Part shown: positions 8,931 to 17,900 of the stretch, piece by piece
How positions within the stretch are numbered: position 1 is the first letter of the stretch
How the letters are laid out: each line of letters opens with the position of its first letter
Assembly: GCF_016458235.1 (NCBI RefSeq)
Contig: NZ_JAEMHK010000006.1
Span: forward strand, 124,001-188,000
DNA from: Geomonas propionica
GTDB lineage: Bacteria > Desulfobacterota > Desulfuromonadia > Geobacterales > Geobacteraceae
Direction of reading: 5' to 3'
DNA length: 64,000 nucleotides
Made by a program: the position numbers and the translations under genes
The notes under the pieces: generated by a model
Seen by the model: only the letters and a program-made list of their open reading frames with translations
The model's database searches: none
What the model was told of the DNA's origin: nothing

Positions 8931-9051
8931 GTTTCGTCCTCCTCGCGCGCATCGATTAGGTAGCGTAGGCCAGCACCCGGCAAAGCAGAGCAGGCAGATA
9001 AAGATGCGTATATTTGCATTCGGCAGAAACGCGCCGTTCTTTAGCCAATTT

Positions 9052-10257
9052 TTAACAGACCGGAAAATCCCCCCGGGCCAGGGCACTGCAGAACTCGGTG
9101 ATACCGGTTAGTTGGCGCTGCATGACCTCCCGCACCTCCCCTTCGACCTCGGCCACGCTGCGCCGGGGTTCCATGACGAGCTGTGCGTTGGCCATCTGCG
9201 GCCGGTCCACCGGTTCGCCGATCCGGCTCAGCAGCATGACGTAGGCTCCCTGCACCCCCGCCACCGACTTGCAGATCTCCCGCGCCATCCGGTGCGACAG
9301 CACGTTGTAGATCTTGCCGACATGGCTCATGGGATTCTTGCCAGCGGCTGCCTCGGTGCCGATCGGGCGCCCGATGGGGATGAGGCCGTTGACGCGGTTG
9401 CCTCGCCCGACCTGGCCGGAGTCGGCGTCCTCGGCGGAGGTTCCAAGCAGCGACAGGTAAACTCCGGCAAGGCCGCGCCCGGCCTGATCCAGCGTATTGT
9501 AGTGCACCCGGACGCGCTCGAAGCCCCGGCATCCCCTTTCCAGGAAGTGCCGCATCTCCATCTCGACGGCGTGCTTTCTCTCGAAGTAATCGCGCTCGGA
9601 GTCGATGCCCCCGGCAAGAAGAGGCATGGCGACGGTGAGGTCGAGTTCGGTCCCGTTGCGAAGCCCCATGACCTTGACGTCCTCGCCGGTCTCGGGGAAG
9701 AGGGTCTTGAACCGCCCGCTGTTCAGCTCACGTTCCAGGGTGAGCACGGCGCGCTCGGTCGGGCTCAGGGGATAGTAGCCGACGGCGGCCGAGGTGTCGT
9801 TGGCCCCCCTCACCGCTCCGGGGCGGGCGAAGATGTCGGTCAGCTCCAGGGAGCCCGGGGCGAGCTTCAGGCGGTAGCGCACGTGGCGCTCCGGATCCAC
9901 GTGGCGCAGGTTGCGCGAGATCCATCCCCTGGCGGCGTCGACGGCGATGTCGTGCACCGGGATCTCCTTGCCGCCCAGGGTGAAGGTGGCCCGGTCGCCG
10001 ATGGTGAGTTCCATCGGCTCGATCACTTCGCCGCCGCCGAAGCGCAGGTCCACGCGACCGGCCGCGAGCAACCCCTTGTCGATATTGTGATGCAGGATGG
10101 TGCCGAACTCGGAGAGGTAAGCCTGGGAGAGAGCTACCGAGATGGAGTCCATGATACAGTCGCAGATCTGATCCGGGTGGCCGGTCCCCTTGCGCTCCAC
10201 CATCTCGACCTGCTGCTGCGTCACCTGCGTGCCGCGAAACTCTTCCACCACCAGCAT
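9052..10257 (-). CDS. Methionine adenosyltransferase, archaeal type
   Basis: A 401-residue enzyme making S-adenosylmethionine from methionine and ATP. It belongs to the archaeal MAT family (MLVVEEFRG... VERKGTGHPDQICDCIMD near residues 16-36), not the bacterial MetK family. The diagnostic features are GTGHPD, RFGGGEV, GANDTSAAVGYYPLSPTE and a length near 400. The start at 10257 follows an AAAGGGGA RBS; the upstream in-frame extension lacks one. Such genes are scattered in Geobacter-type bacteria and point to ancient transfer from archaea. Whether a second, bacterial metK exists elsewhere cannot be seen here. Confidence 0.92.
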   Translation of the reverse strand: MLVVEEFRGTQVTQQQVEMVERKGTGHPDQICDCIMDSISVALSQAYLSEFGTILHHNIDKGLLAAGRVDLRFGGGEVIEPMELTIGDRATFTLGGKEIPVHDIAVDAARGWISRNLRHVDPERHVRYRLKLAPGSLELTDIFARPGAVRGANDTSAAVGYYPLSPTERAVLTLERELNSGRFKTLFPETGEDVKVMGLRNGTELDLTVAMPLLAGGIDSERDYFERKHAVEMEMRHFLERGCRGFERVRVHYNTLDQAGRGLAGVYLSLLGTSAEDADSGQVGRGNRVNGLIPIGRPIGTEAAAGKNPMSHVGKIYNVLSHRMAREICKSVAGVQGAYVMLLSRIGEPVDRPQMANAQLVMEPRRSVAEVEGEVREVMQRQLTGITEFCSALARGDFPVC

Positions 10258-10384
10258 TGGTCTTCCCCTTTCCGCCCGACGGACGCAGGTGCGGCCGCGC
10301 GGACAACCCGAAAATAGTAGCCGAAAAAGGTGGAGGCGCAATCAGAGCGGAGAGTGGGAGGGATGCGGGAAGATGCGGAACAGT

Positions 10385-10422
10385 CCCCCCTTCCCTCGCG
10401 GGAGGGGGTTAGGGGGTGGGGG
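10385..10422. repeat. G/C-rich palindromic repeat
   Basis: A CCCCCCTTCCC / GGGAGGGGG hairpin continues into AGGGGGTGGGGG, matching one half of the larger element at 32314-32421. It lies between the methionine adenosyltransferase start and fxsA, in otherwise featureless sequence. Confidence 0.55.
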
Positions 10423-10454
10423 TAGGTGCCACAGGGGATGTCAGCGTAAAGGGG

Positions 10455-10850
10455 TCAGAAGTGGCGGCGTACCACGAAGCCGCCGCGGGAGATCTTATTC
10501 TGCAGCCACAGGCCCAGCCAGAGCTTGATGAAGCGCCTGGTGAACGGGATCAGAAAGAAGATGCCGAGGAAATCGGTGAAGAAGCCGGGGGTGGTGAGGA
10601 GCACGCCGCCGATGAAGATGAGGGCCCCGTCGAGCAACTGCGCGGCGGGAAGCCGCCCCTGGGCGAGCTCGTCGCGGATCTGCGTAAGCACCCGTCCCCC
10701 CTGGTGGCGGATCAGCCAGGCGCCCAAAAGGCTCATGAGCAGCAGGATGGCGACCGTGGCCGCGCCGCCGATCACCTGGCCGACCTGGATGATCAGGTAG
10801 ATCTCGATGGCCGGCACGATCAGTAAAATGAGGAACAGTCTGAAGAACAT
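10455..10850 (-). CDS. fxsA: FxsA family membrane protein
   Basis: A 131-residue small membrane protein with two N-terminal hydrophobic segments (2-22 and 28-47) and a third around 75-100 containing the family hallmark LLTTPGFFTDFLG. The C-terminal tail is basic. FxsA (YtxA) was named for suppressing F-plasmid exclusion of phage T7; its normal role is unknown. It is the last chromosomal-looking gene before the genomic island, and its 5' end faces the island boundary. Confidence 0.92.
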   Translation of the reverse strand: MFFRLFLILLIVPAIEIYLIIQVGQVIGGAATVAILLLMSLLGAWLIRHQGGRVLTQIRDELAQGRLPAAQLLDGALIFIGGVLLTTPGFFTDFLGIFFLIPFTRRFIKLWLGLWLQNKISRGGFVVRRHF

Positions 10851-11398
10851 GGCGCCCCGCTACCGTTTTAGTAGGCAGGTGGTCAGTGTAAAGTGTATGT
10901 ATAATTGCCGGCCGCACGCCAACAATCCGCGACACCGCCACCGCACCTAACTAGCTGTTTTTATTGGAAATAAAGAAGAGAGACCGGCTTTGCCGCCGGA
11001 TTTTTGGCGCCTGCAGCCGCGGGCGTCAGGATTTTCGCAGCCGCGCCAGTCGGATCGTCCCAGCAACTTTTTCTTGAAGCGACAACAGGCATGCGTCAGG
11101 TGACTGTCCAGACAACGATCCCCTGAAGCAACAACAGGACTGTGTCTAGGCAATGCGACCAACGGACGCAGATACTACATTAATCCCTGGAATCCCACAA
11201 GCCGCACTTACGGTAATCATAACACGCTCCCCCCAAAATCCCGAGGAGCCGGCGGCTCAATACCTGCTTGCAGTTATTTCATCTTCGCGATAGACTTTAT
11301 CCAACAAAACGATTTTATCTTGCCAAATGTAGGATAAGTCATTTATCCTACATCGAGCCTGGCGTCGCAAGGTTTGTTGGATAAACCTGGAGGTAAGT
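10851..11398. other. Non-coding left flank of the genomic island
   Basis: There is no convincing gene in these 548 bases; the one 71-codon minus frame shows no family features. The sequence contains a CCGGC-TTT-GCCGCCGG-ATTTTT hairpin (about 10985-11007) and two imperfect direct copies of a TGAAGC-ACAACAGG motif (about 11076 and 11123). Nested inverted repeats sit just before the first island gene (listed separately). Base composition drifts to AT-rich from about 11200 rightwards. The island end or attachment site probably lies in this stretch, but no clear direct repeat with the right end was found. Confidence 0.5.
11296..11385. repeat. Nested inverted repeats upstream of island cargo
   Basis: The outer arms TTTATCCAACAAA (11296-11308) and TTTGTTGGATAAA (11373-11385) are perfect complements and enclose an inner perfect palindrome with 11-base arms ATGTAGGATAA (11327-11337) and its complement (11343-11353). 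Inner and outer arms share the GGATAA core, so four GGATAA/TTATCC half-sites lie within 90 bases. This ends 13 bases before the first cargo gene and overlaps its likely promoter region. It could be an operator array or recombinase binding sites. Confidence 0.75.
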
Positions 11399-11758
11399 AT
11401 GCGAAATGGAAAATTCGAAGACGAAGGCATCAAGGGGATGCTACGCGATGAGTTTAACAGATGTCATGAGCTCATAGAACAGATAAAACAAGTGTTAAGC
11501 GCCTACCCAAAGGGGTGCCTAGTCGTTAAGCGGATCAAGGTGAGGGGGCGCGTCTACGAATACCTTCACCTCCAGTGGAGAGAGGGAGACAAGGTCGTAT
11601 CGCGACACGTCAACGTGAAAGAGGTCCCTGACCTAAAGAAGCAATTAGAACAACGTGAAGCATACCGGAATAACTGCGTCGTCCTTGAAAAGCGGCTTAA
11701 GTATCTAGCTCCACTAATAGGAGAAAAAAAGTCTTCTCGGAAATGTTGCCACGTATAA
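11399..11758 (+). CDS. DUF6788-like small protein
   Basis: A 119-residue basic protein with the pattern YPKGCLVVKRIKVRGRVYEYLHLQWREGDKVVSRHVN near residues 37-75, which resembles DUF6788-type proteins. Helical segments lie on either side and a KCCHV end is visible. The start follows CTGGAGG at a 7-base spacing. It is 36 bases from the next gene, a nucleotidyltransferase-fold protein, and the two probably form an operon. Such pairs recall accessory toxin-antitoxin or defence gene couples, but no function is known to me. Its base composition is clearly more AT-rich than the core genes to the left. Confidence 0.65.
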   Translation: MRNGKFEDEGIKGMLRDEFNRCHELIEQIKQVLSAYPKGCLVVKRIKVRGRVYEYLHLQWREGDKVVSRHVNVKEVPDLKKQLEQREAYRNNCVVLEKRLKYLAPLIGEKKSSRKCCHV

Positions 11759-11794
11759 TTTTTTTAATCAGACAGGACAAAAGGAGCGTATTGA

Positions 11795-12455
11795 ATGGAA
11801 TTGAAGGCAGACCCAGCAATATTTCCGGATGACGTAAGACAATTATTGCAAGATTTATCCAGGGTAAGTTTTTTTCGAAGACGGCATCCTGTGCGGATCT
11901 TGGGTGATGGTGGTTTATCGGTCTTTTCACAGACTGGCTTACACCCTCAGAACAGATGACATAGATTTCGCCGTCGAAGTTGCAAGAAACTGCGAAACGG
12001 ACATCCCTGAAATCCTGAGAAAACTGGAATACCTTCCACTCATGGACCTTGATGGGCTTGAGAAGTTCATTAAAGGGACCTTCTCGATTGAATTCCTTGT
12101 TCACCGTCAAGGTGGCAAGGACGCCCCCTACGTTCCGGTGAAGAAAATGAAGATTCGTGCACTCCCCCTGCCATTCATGTCGATGTTATACCTTGACCCG
12201 ATCACGGTGGATCTTCAAGGTTTCAGCATCCGCATTCCGGGGGTGGAAACCCTCTTCCTACACAAACTCATTGTCGCACAACGGCGCATAAAAGAGTCGA
12301 AGAAGCTCAAAGATCTCGATCAATGTAAATCCCTGATACCGGTGATCGACGCCCAAAAGCTCGCTGCAATAGCCAGCACCCAACAATTCAGTAAAAATAC
12401 CAAGGCCGCCATCCTTAAATCCGTAGAAGCGATAGGCTATTCTGCATTTCTGTAA
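11795..12455 (+). pseudogene. Nucleotidyltransferase-fold protein interrupted by +1 frameshift at a T7 run
   Basis: From ATG 11795 (RBS AAGGAGCG) the frame encodes MELKADPAIFPDDVRQLLQDLSRVSFF and then shifts at seven T (11869-11875). With one T fewer it continues as EDGILCGSWVMVVYRSFHRLAYTLRTDDIDFAV and on to the stop at 12455, about 219 residues. The GSW and TDDIDFAV motifs are the nucleotidyltransferase signature of the GSU2403-like family; the shorter frame from 11904 would lose the GSW loop and is an unlikely protein. The shift could be a sequencing error, real decay, slippage-based phase variation, or recoding (tRNA-Phe slipping from UUU to UUC). It probably acts with the preceding gene. 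Confidence 0.7.
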
Positions 12456-12525
12456 CAAATATTAATGCTACGCAATATGCACGAAACTGCAGGCGGATGA
12501 GAAGTGGTCGTGTCGACTGAGCCAA

Positions 12526-12555
12526 AATCGCAACTTTCGAAGAGTTGTTGCGATT
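12526..12555. repeat. Palindrome, copy 1 (partner at 13575)
   Basis: AATCGCAACTTTC is followed by GAGTTGTTGCGATT, forming an imperfect hairpin. A near-identical sequence lies about 1.05 kb further right, so the pair flanks the DUF3800 remnant, the DUF5678-like gene and the protease gene. Confidence 0.7.
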
Positions 12556-12579
12556 CAGTATCGGCCCCATGACCAATTC

Positions 12580-12624
12580 AAAAAGACAATGCCGCCCCCA
12601 GAATCACTGGAGAGCGGCATTGTC
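12580..12624 (-). terminator. Intrinsic terminator on the minus strand
   Basis: Perfect 11-base arms GACAATGCCGC (12585-12595) and complement (12614-12624) are followed on the minus strand by TTTTT. No intact minus-strand gene precedes it, so it supports the view that 12604-12717 is what remains of a minus-strand gene. Confidence 0.75.
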
Positions 12625-12717
12625 AGCTCGCTTAAAGATAGCGTCAAAGAATTCCACCTCGTTATCCTCGAGATACCTTCTCAGCGCATAACTGCAAAGA
12701 TCTGCTACCTGCACCAT
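12604..12717 (-). pseudogene. Possible C-terminal remnant of a DUF3800 gene
   Basis: The minus strand reads MVQVADLCSYALRRYLEDNE and continues to about 37 residues before a stop. This resembles the C-terminal helix of DUF3800 proteins, RNase-H-like proteins common in accessory regions. In-frame stops lie immediately upstream (TGA, TAG), so the rest is lost or frameshifted. The coding end overlaps the terminator hairpin, as expected for a true gene end. The family call is from memory of the motif; an unrelated small protein cannot be excluded. Confidence 0.4.
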
Positions 12718-12815
12718 GCGTCACGGTGCCATCTCACCGGGTCTCTACCTGACATCGTAACATCTTGGCACGAGAATAGAAGGTTCCTACCAGTACTGAT
12801 GAACTGGGAGGAAGC

Positions 12816-13004
12816 ATGACGGAAAAAATAGATCCATTTACAATTAAGGTGCAGGAGAAGCATGCAGGCAAGTATGTGGCCTTAAAATCCTTTCTTGAAC
12901 CAATTATTGTTGCATACGGGAAGAACCCGCATCGCGTGTTGGCAGCCGCGAAGAAGAAAGGATATGACAAGGCCGTACTTCTCTTTAACGGTCCTTGGCG
13001 ATAA
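12816..13004 (+). CDS. DUF5678-like small protein
   Basis: A 62-residue protein; the region around HAGKYVALKS, IIVAYGKNPHRVLAAAKKKGYDKAVL has the look of DUF5678 (GKWVA ... G.. ..VL..A...G). No membrane segment or signal peptide is visible. The start follows GGGAGGAAGC. It ends 64 bases before a retropepsin-like aspartic protease gene, and similar small-protein/protease couples occur in cyanobacteria and Geobacter relatives. The small protein may be an inhibitor, substrate or antitoxin-like partner; that is inference. Confidence 0.65.
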   Translation: MTEKIDPFTIKVQEKHAGKYVALKSFLEPIIVAYGKNPHRVLAAAKKKGYDKAVLLFNGPWR

Positions 13005-13068
13005 AAGTGCTGTTGCAGGAGGTGTTCTTTACATGGTAATCTTCCCGACATTTTTGCAGGAGGACGAG

Positions 13069-13488
13069 ATGATCGTTACGGATTACCCCTTCACTGAGAT
13101 CGATGGCAACCATTACCCGCTGCTCCCCTTGATAATAACCAACCCAGTAACCGGGAAGTCGCATCCTTTATACGGCTATATCGACACAGGCGCAGATTAT
13201 TGCTCTGTGACAGGCGAAGTAGCACAAATAATCGGTATCGATCTAAAGGCGTGTAAAGGGAAACCACAACAGACAGCGAGCACAGACGCGATTGCATACG
13301 AACATCCGTTACAAGTTGATGTAATTGAAATGACTCCGGGTACGCCAGTACTGTACACCACAACGGAACCGGCCTTTATTATGCCTGGTTCAAAGATCGG
13401 TCTTCTTGGACGCAAGGGCTTCCTCGAAAACTTTGTTCTAACTATTGATTTTCGAAGAAGAGTTTTTTCCCTTTCTCCATCCTCGTGA
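13069..13488 (+). CDS. Retropepsin-like aspartic protease domain protein
   Basis: A 139-residue protein. The catalytic loop YIDTGADYCSV places Asp39-Thr40-Gly41 early in the chain, as in single-domain retropepsins that work as dimers. The C-terminal part has the second family element (KIGLLGRKGFLENFVLTIDFRRRVFSL). The start at 13069 is chosen over upstream in-frame starts because AGGAGG lies 6 bases before it. There is no signal peptide, so it should act in the cytoplasm. It is followed by a terminator at 13536. Its target is unknown; the neighbouring DUF5678-like protein is the obvious candidate partner. Confidence 0.8.
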   Translation: MIVTDYPFTEIDGNHYPLLPLIITNPVTGKSHPLYGYIDTGADYCSVTGEVAQIIGIDLKACKGKPQQTASTDAIAYEHPLQVDVIEMTPGTPVLYTTTEPAFIMPGSKIGLLGRKGFLENFVLTIDFRRRVFSLSPSS

Positions 13489-13535
13489 GCCCACAATGAT
13501 CGAATCAAGCTCTGTTTGCAATCCTTGACTGACCA

Positions 13536-13567
13536 CAGGCGGCTCCAACTCGGAACCGCCTGTTTTT
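13536..13567 (+). terminator. Intrinsic terminator of the protease gene
   Basis: CAGGCGG (13536-13542) pairs with CCGCCTG (13556-13562), extended by GCTCC/GGAAC pairing, and is followed by five T. It ends the DUF5678-protease unit. Confidence 0.85.
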
Positions 13568-13574
13568 CGCAATA

Positions 13575-13608
13575 GCAATCACAACTTTCTGGAGGTTGTT
13601 GCGATTGC
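13575..13608. repeat. Palindrome, copy 2 (partner at 12526)
   Basis: GCAATCACAACTTTCTGGAG then GTTGTTGCGATTGC: the same imperfect palindrome as at 12526-12555, in the same orientation. See the findings for the possible meaning. Confidence 0.7.
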
Positions 13609-13760
13609 CACAGTCGTGATTCAACCAACCTCGCCCACCCGCCACAATCGACGTCACCTAGTCACAGCACAAGTTGAGTCAGTCTCAGAAAGACCATGTT
13701 GAAGTCACCGCTCACAGTGATACACTTGGCAGGTTTGTCCATTGCGAAAAGGAGGGTATC

Positions 13761-14858
13761 ATGCTGAAATTAATGAAAGGAATTGGCGTGAAGGCGTTGA
13801 TCATTCTTTCACTGGTACAGTTATCCACTCCAGCTTTGGCTAGTGCCAGCCCAGAACAGTCTAGCGACTTCCTTAGTGGAGCGGTATTACGAGCAGTCGG
13901 CGTTGACCCGACAGATCCCAAGACGGTCTATGCAGGCACATCTGTTGGGGTTTTCAAATCAATTGATGGCGGCAAATCGTGGCGCAACACCTGGGACGCG
14001 GCAAGCAACGGGCTGATCAACATAATGGGACTTTCGTTCGCGATCCCTCCGAGCGCCCCGCAGACGATTTACGTCGGGACAAATGGCAGCGGCATATTCA
14101 AATCCACTAACGGTGGCGACTCGTGGAGCAAGGTGAATCAGGGGCTGACCAACACCTACATAAGGGCGCTCGTCGCAGATCCAGAGACAGCACAGACCCT
14201 TTACGCCGGAACGAACGGCCAGGGCATCTTCAAGTCGACAGATGGCGGTGGGACCTGGAGTCCAGTCAACAGTGGGCTCCCTGGCTCCAGCATCATAGTC
14301 ACCTCCCTCGTCATTGACCCATCTGCTCCACAGATTGTTTACGCGGCCACCGGGACAAATGGCAGCGGAATCTTCAAAACAACCGATGGCGGCAACTCGT
14401 GGAACGGCGTCAACACCGGGTTATCAACGACCACGATTACCACTGGCATACAATGTCTGGCCATCGCTCCATCTACCCCCCAAACCATTTACGCCGGCAC
14501 TTGGGGCGGCGGTGTCTTCAAAACAGGTAACGGCGCTGGGGACTGGACTGAAGCCAATACGGGACTACCCGCAGCGTACGTTGCGACCATAGCTATTGAT
14601 CCAGCCGATCCACAGGTTGTCTATACGGCAACTACCGACGCCGGTATTTTCAAGTCCGAAGATGGAGGCATGACCTGGTTTTCAACTAACGATGGTATCC
14701 CCACGACGTACACAGTGACCATAGCCATCGACCCGGTAAAAAGGCGCATTCTCTTTGCGGGCACCGATCACGACGGGATATACAAATCCACCAAATCTGG
14801 ACGTTACTGGGTTCCCGCAAACGGAGTTGACAAAAAGGAAGAGGTGGACTCTGACTGA
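13761..14858 (+). CDS. Secreted BNR-repeat beta-propeller protein
   Basis: A 365-residue protein with a clear Sec signal peptide (MLKLMKGIGVKALIILSLVQLSTPALA, cleavage after ALA). About seven tandem units of ~45 residues follow, each reading DP..PQ.VYAGT...G.FKS.DGG.SW. This is the Asp-box (BNR/sortilin-like) pattern of a seven-bladed propeller; no catalytic residues of sialidases are evident. The start is fixed by AAAAGGAGGG before ATG 13761; the frame further upstream lacks an RBS and would hide the signal peptide. It is probably a binding module at the cell surface or in the periplasm. It is an island cargo gene, 78 bases before the helicase gene. Confidence 0.85.
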   Translation: MLKLMKGIGVKALIILSLVQLSTPALASASPEQSSDFLSGAVLRAVGVDPTDPKTVYAGTSVGVFKSIDGGKSWRNTWDAASNGLINIMGLSFAIPPSAPQTIYVGTNGSGIFKSTNGGDSWSKVNQGLTNTYIRALVADPETAQTLYAGTNGQGIFKSTDGGGTWSPVNSGLPGSSIIVTSLVIDPSAPQIVYAATGTNGSGIFKTTDGGNSWNGVNTGLSTTTITTGIQCLAIAPSTPQTIYAGTWGGGVFKTGNGAGDWTEANTGLPAAYVATIAIDPADPQVVYTATTDAGIFKSEDGGMTWFSTNDGIPTTYTVTIAIDPVKRRILFAGTDHDGIYKSTKSGRYWVPANGVDKKEEVDSD

Positions 14859-14936
14859 AACAATGGAGGTGACCACGACCTGTTTTTGCTATCTTTACAG
14901 GCTTCATTGTAGTCAAAACATCTAATAGAGCCCCCC

Positions 14937-17900
14937 ATGGCTATTCGCCCATATCTGCAAAAATCCATAGTCGAACTTGAAGCTCTCGCGACTGAAGCCG
15001 CAGACCGTGAGTTACTCCAAGTCCTGCATGCCGAACTCGAGCACCGTGTGACCCCTCGAGCCGTCAGGTTAAGGGATCGAGTCAAAGAGCAACTGAAGTC
15101 GGCAAAAAGCGCTCAGCCTCCCCTTCCAGGTATTACCACGCCCACCCAACAGCCAACAAAGGTAAGAGCCAACCAACAGCGAAATCTGTTCGAATCCACA
15201 CCATCGCCAAAAAGCCGCAGCCAAAGGGACCCGGCCCATGAAGCGTCGGGGGATGGTTCTCAGCAACAAGCTAACCATACCTCAGCAAAGAAGGGAGTCA
15301 TACGAGCTTGCGGAAACATACCGGGGGTACCGAGCCCACGTACCTTCAACCTGGACAAGACACTAAAACTAAACGTTGCCAAGGATGCCTCCAACGCCGT
15401 TATCTACGAAGCCGCTCTCAAGGAGCTGGTTAAGGAAATGAAACGCGATGGTGCCGCTGCAAGACAAGTCCTGCTTCGCGATGGTCAGAGCGTTGACCTC
15501 GGCGCCCAGGACTTCGGTTACCAGTTCCGCTATGAGGACGAAGCCGACCTGTTTGAAGGAGCCGCCGTCACGGCAAGTGTCGACGGTGTTCAGGCGGAAG
15601 GCAAGATCGCCGCCATAATGGGGGAGACTCTACTCATAGCATTGTCCGCAAATTTTGGGCCTCACATCGACACCTGTCTTCTTAAGGTAGATAACACCGC
15701 GATGCTGGAAGCCCTGCGAGCGCGCCTTGAAAAAATCGGACAGGGTGCGACAACCGGATTCAACCACAAGTTGGCGGACGCCGTCGTTGCCAATATAGGA
15801 GAGATGGTACAGCCAGATCCTCTCCCGAAGAATACGCAGGGGCTAAATAAGCTGCAGCAACAGGCAGTGACAGGGATGTTGGCAAATGAGATCTACTACC
15901 TATGGGGCCCTCCAGGCACTGGTAAAACCGAGACGTTGAGCGCGCTCGCATTGGAGCTCATCGATCAAGAGAAGAGGTTGCTGGTGTGCTCAAACACCAA
16001 CCAGGCTGTTGACCAGATACTTCTGAAGCTCTGTAAGCGCTTTGATGGCCAAAGCTCGCTAGTCAGTGATGGGGGCATAATCAGAGTCGGAACGATCGCC
16101 CACAACGAACTGGGGAGAGACTGGGCGGACAAAATAACCGTGGATGGGATAGTTGAGCGGCGGAGTGTTGAACTGCGGGACCGAAAAATGGTACTCGAAC
16201 CCCAGTTGGACGCAATCAATAAGGCGGCAGCACGTGCGTCGGAAGTGGTTTCGCTTTTCAACCAGTTGGACAAGGTTGCAGCCGAAGCCGATAAACAGGC
16301 CGAACTGTTCCAAAATGCCGTGAAGGTGTACAAGACGGCCGAGGAAAACAAGCAACGGCTACTGATGCGTAAACAGGAGCTGGAACTGGAGCGGACCGCG
16401 GTCGTCAGTGCAGGCACACTTCGTCGCTTGGTCATGCGGTCACTGGAAAAGATTGATGAAGATCTGATCAAGGCGAACAGAGACTTAGCGCGCGCAGAAA
16501 GTCTCTTGCCTGCCGCACGCGATCAACGAGAGCATGCCCAACAACACACTGCTGCCGCAGCCGAGGCCGCTGACACGCTCCGGCGCTCCATGGCACCGTA
16601 TGACCGCTCAATTGCAGAAAAAGTGCTCGATGAGTTCGATGCCAAGCGCCGCCCCATACTCGATGAGCTCTCGGAAATCGAGGCACAGCTGAATGATATC
16701 CGGAAGACCGTGCTTGACGGAGCGCACATCATCGGGGCTACAGTGACCAAGGCTTACTTGAGCAGTCAAATGTTCAGCGCTTTCGATGTGGTGGTCGTTG
16801 ACGAGGCTTCAATGGTCATGCTGCCAGCCCTGTATCATGCCTGTGGAATGGCAAAGGAAAAGGTTGTCATTTCAGGGGACTCGAAGCAGTTAGCGCCGAT
16901 AGTCCTGACGAAGCAGCAAGCGATCTTCGACAGCATCGGCAAAAGTGTGTTCGAAACGGCCGGGATAGGTTTGGGCAGGAAATACGTGGCAAAGCGAGTC
17001 ACCATGCTGCAAGAGCAGTACAGAATGGAGGATCCCATCTGCCAGCTGATCACCCGCATGTACGACAACCAGCTAAGAACCAGCAAAACCCGCAAGGAAA
17101 ATCTACCAATACCCGCACCGTTTAACGCAACACTCACCATTATCGACACATCGTCCGTAGGGCCTTTTGCCAACCGCGATAGTTCCAAATCCCGATACAA
17201 CGTAATGAACGCCCTGGCCATTCGCAACCTCTGTCGCCATTTTGCAGATAAGGGTTGCTTGACCACAAATCGAGACATCGGCGTGGCCACACCGTATACC
17301 GCTCAAGCAAAGCTGCTAAGACAGGCGCTAGCGGAGTTCGGTAACAACCTGCAAGCAGGAACGGTGCATCGTTACCAAGGGGACGAGAAAACCGTGATGG
17401 TCCTAGATATTCCGGATAGCGGCGAACACCGCGCGGGATACTTTCTAGAGGGAACCACGCCCGACCATCCAGGCTCCCTGCTTTTCAATGTTGGCCTCAG
17501 CCGTGCCAAGGAGCACCTGATCGTCTGTGCCAACCTTAGTTACTTGGACAGCAAGCTGCCCGGCACCGCCTTCCTGAGAGAGATCCTTTTCCAGATGCAG
17601 CGCAAAGGGGCGGTGGTCGACGTTCGCGATGTTCTCGCCCTCTATCCGGTCGTCGATGATCTCCGCAAGTTAGGAAAGCAGTTTGATCTTTCGGCCGAGG
17701 CTGAACAAACCGGACTTTTTAACGAGAGGGAATTCGACCAGGTGATTCTGGCCGACCTCGAACAGGCGCAGCACAGTATAGCTATCTACTCAGGATTTAT
17801 CACGCCGCAAAGGGTAGCCGGCTACGCAGTCACCTTCCGCCGCAAGCTTGGTGAAGGAGTTCGGATCCGCTGTGTCACCCGCTCCCCCAGAAAGAACGGC

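Noticed and set aside
10947-11162. A 71-codon minus-strand frame at the island's left flank
   Set aside because: No RBS, no family features and a composition like random sequence; the region is treated as non-coding.
11904-12455. Starting the nucleotidyltransferase gene at ATG 11904
   Set aside because: This start lacks an RBS and would cut off the GSW loop of the active site; the frameshifted upstream frame completes the domain.
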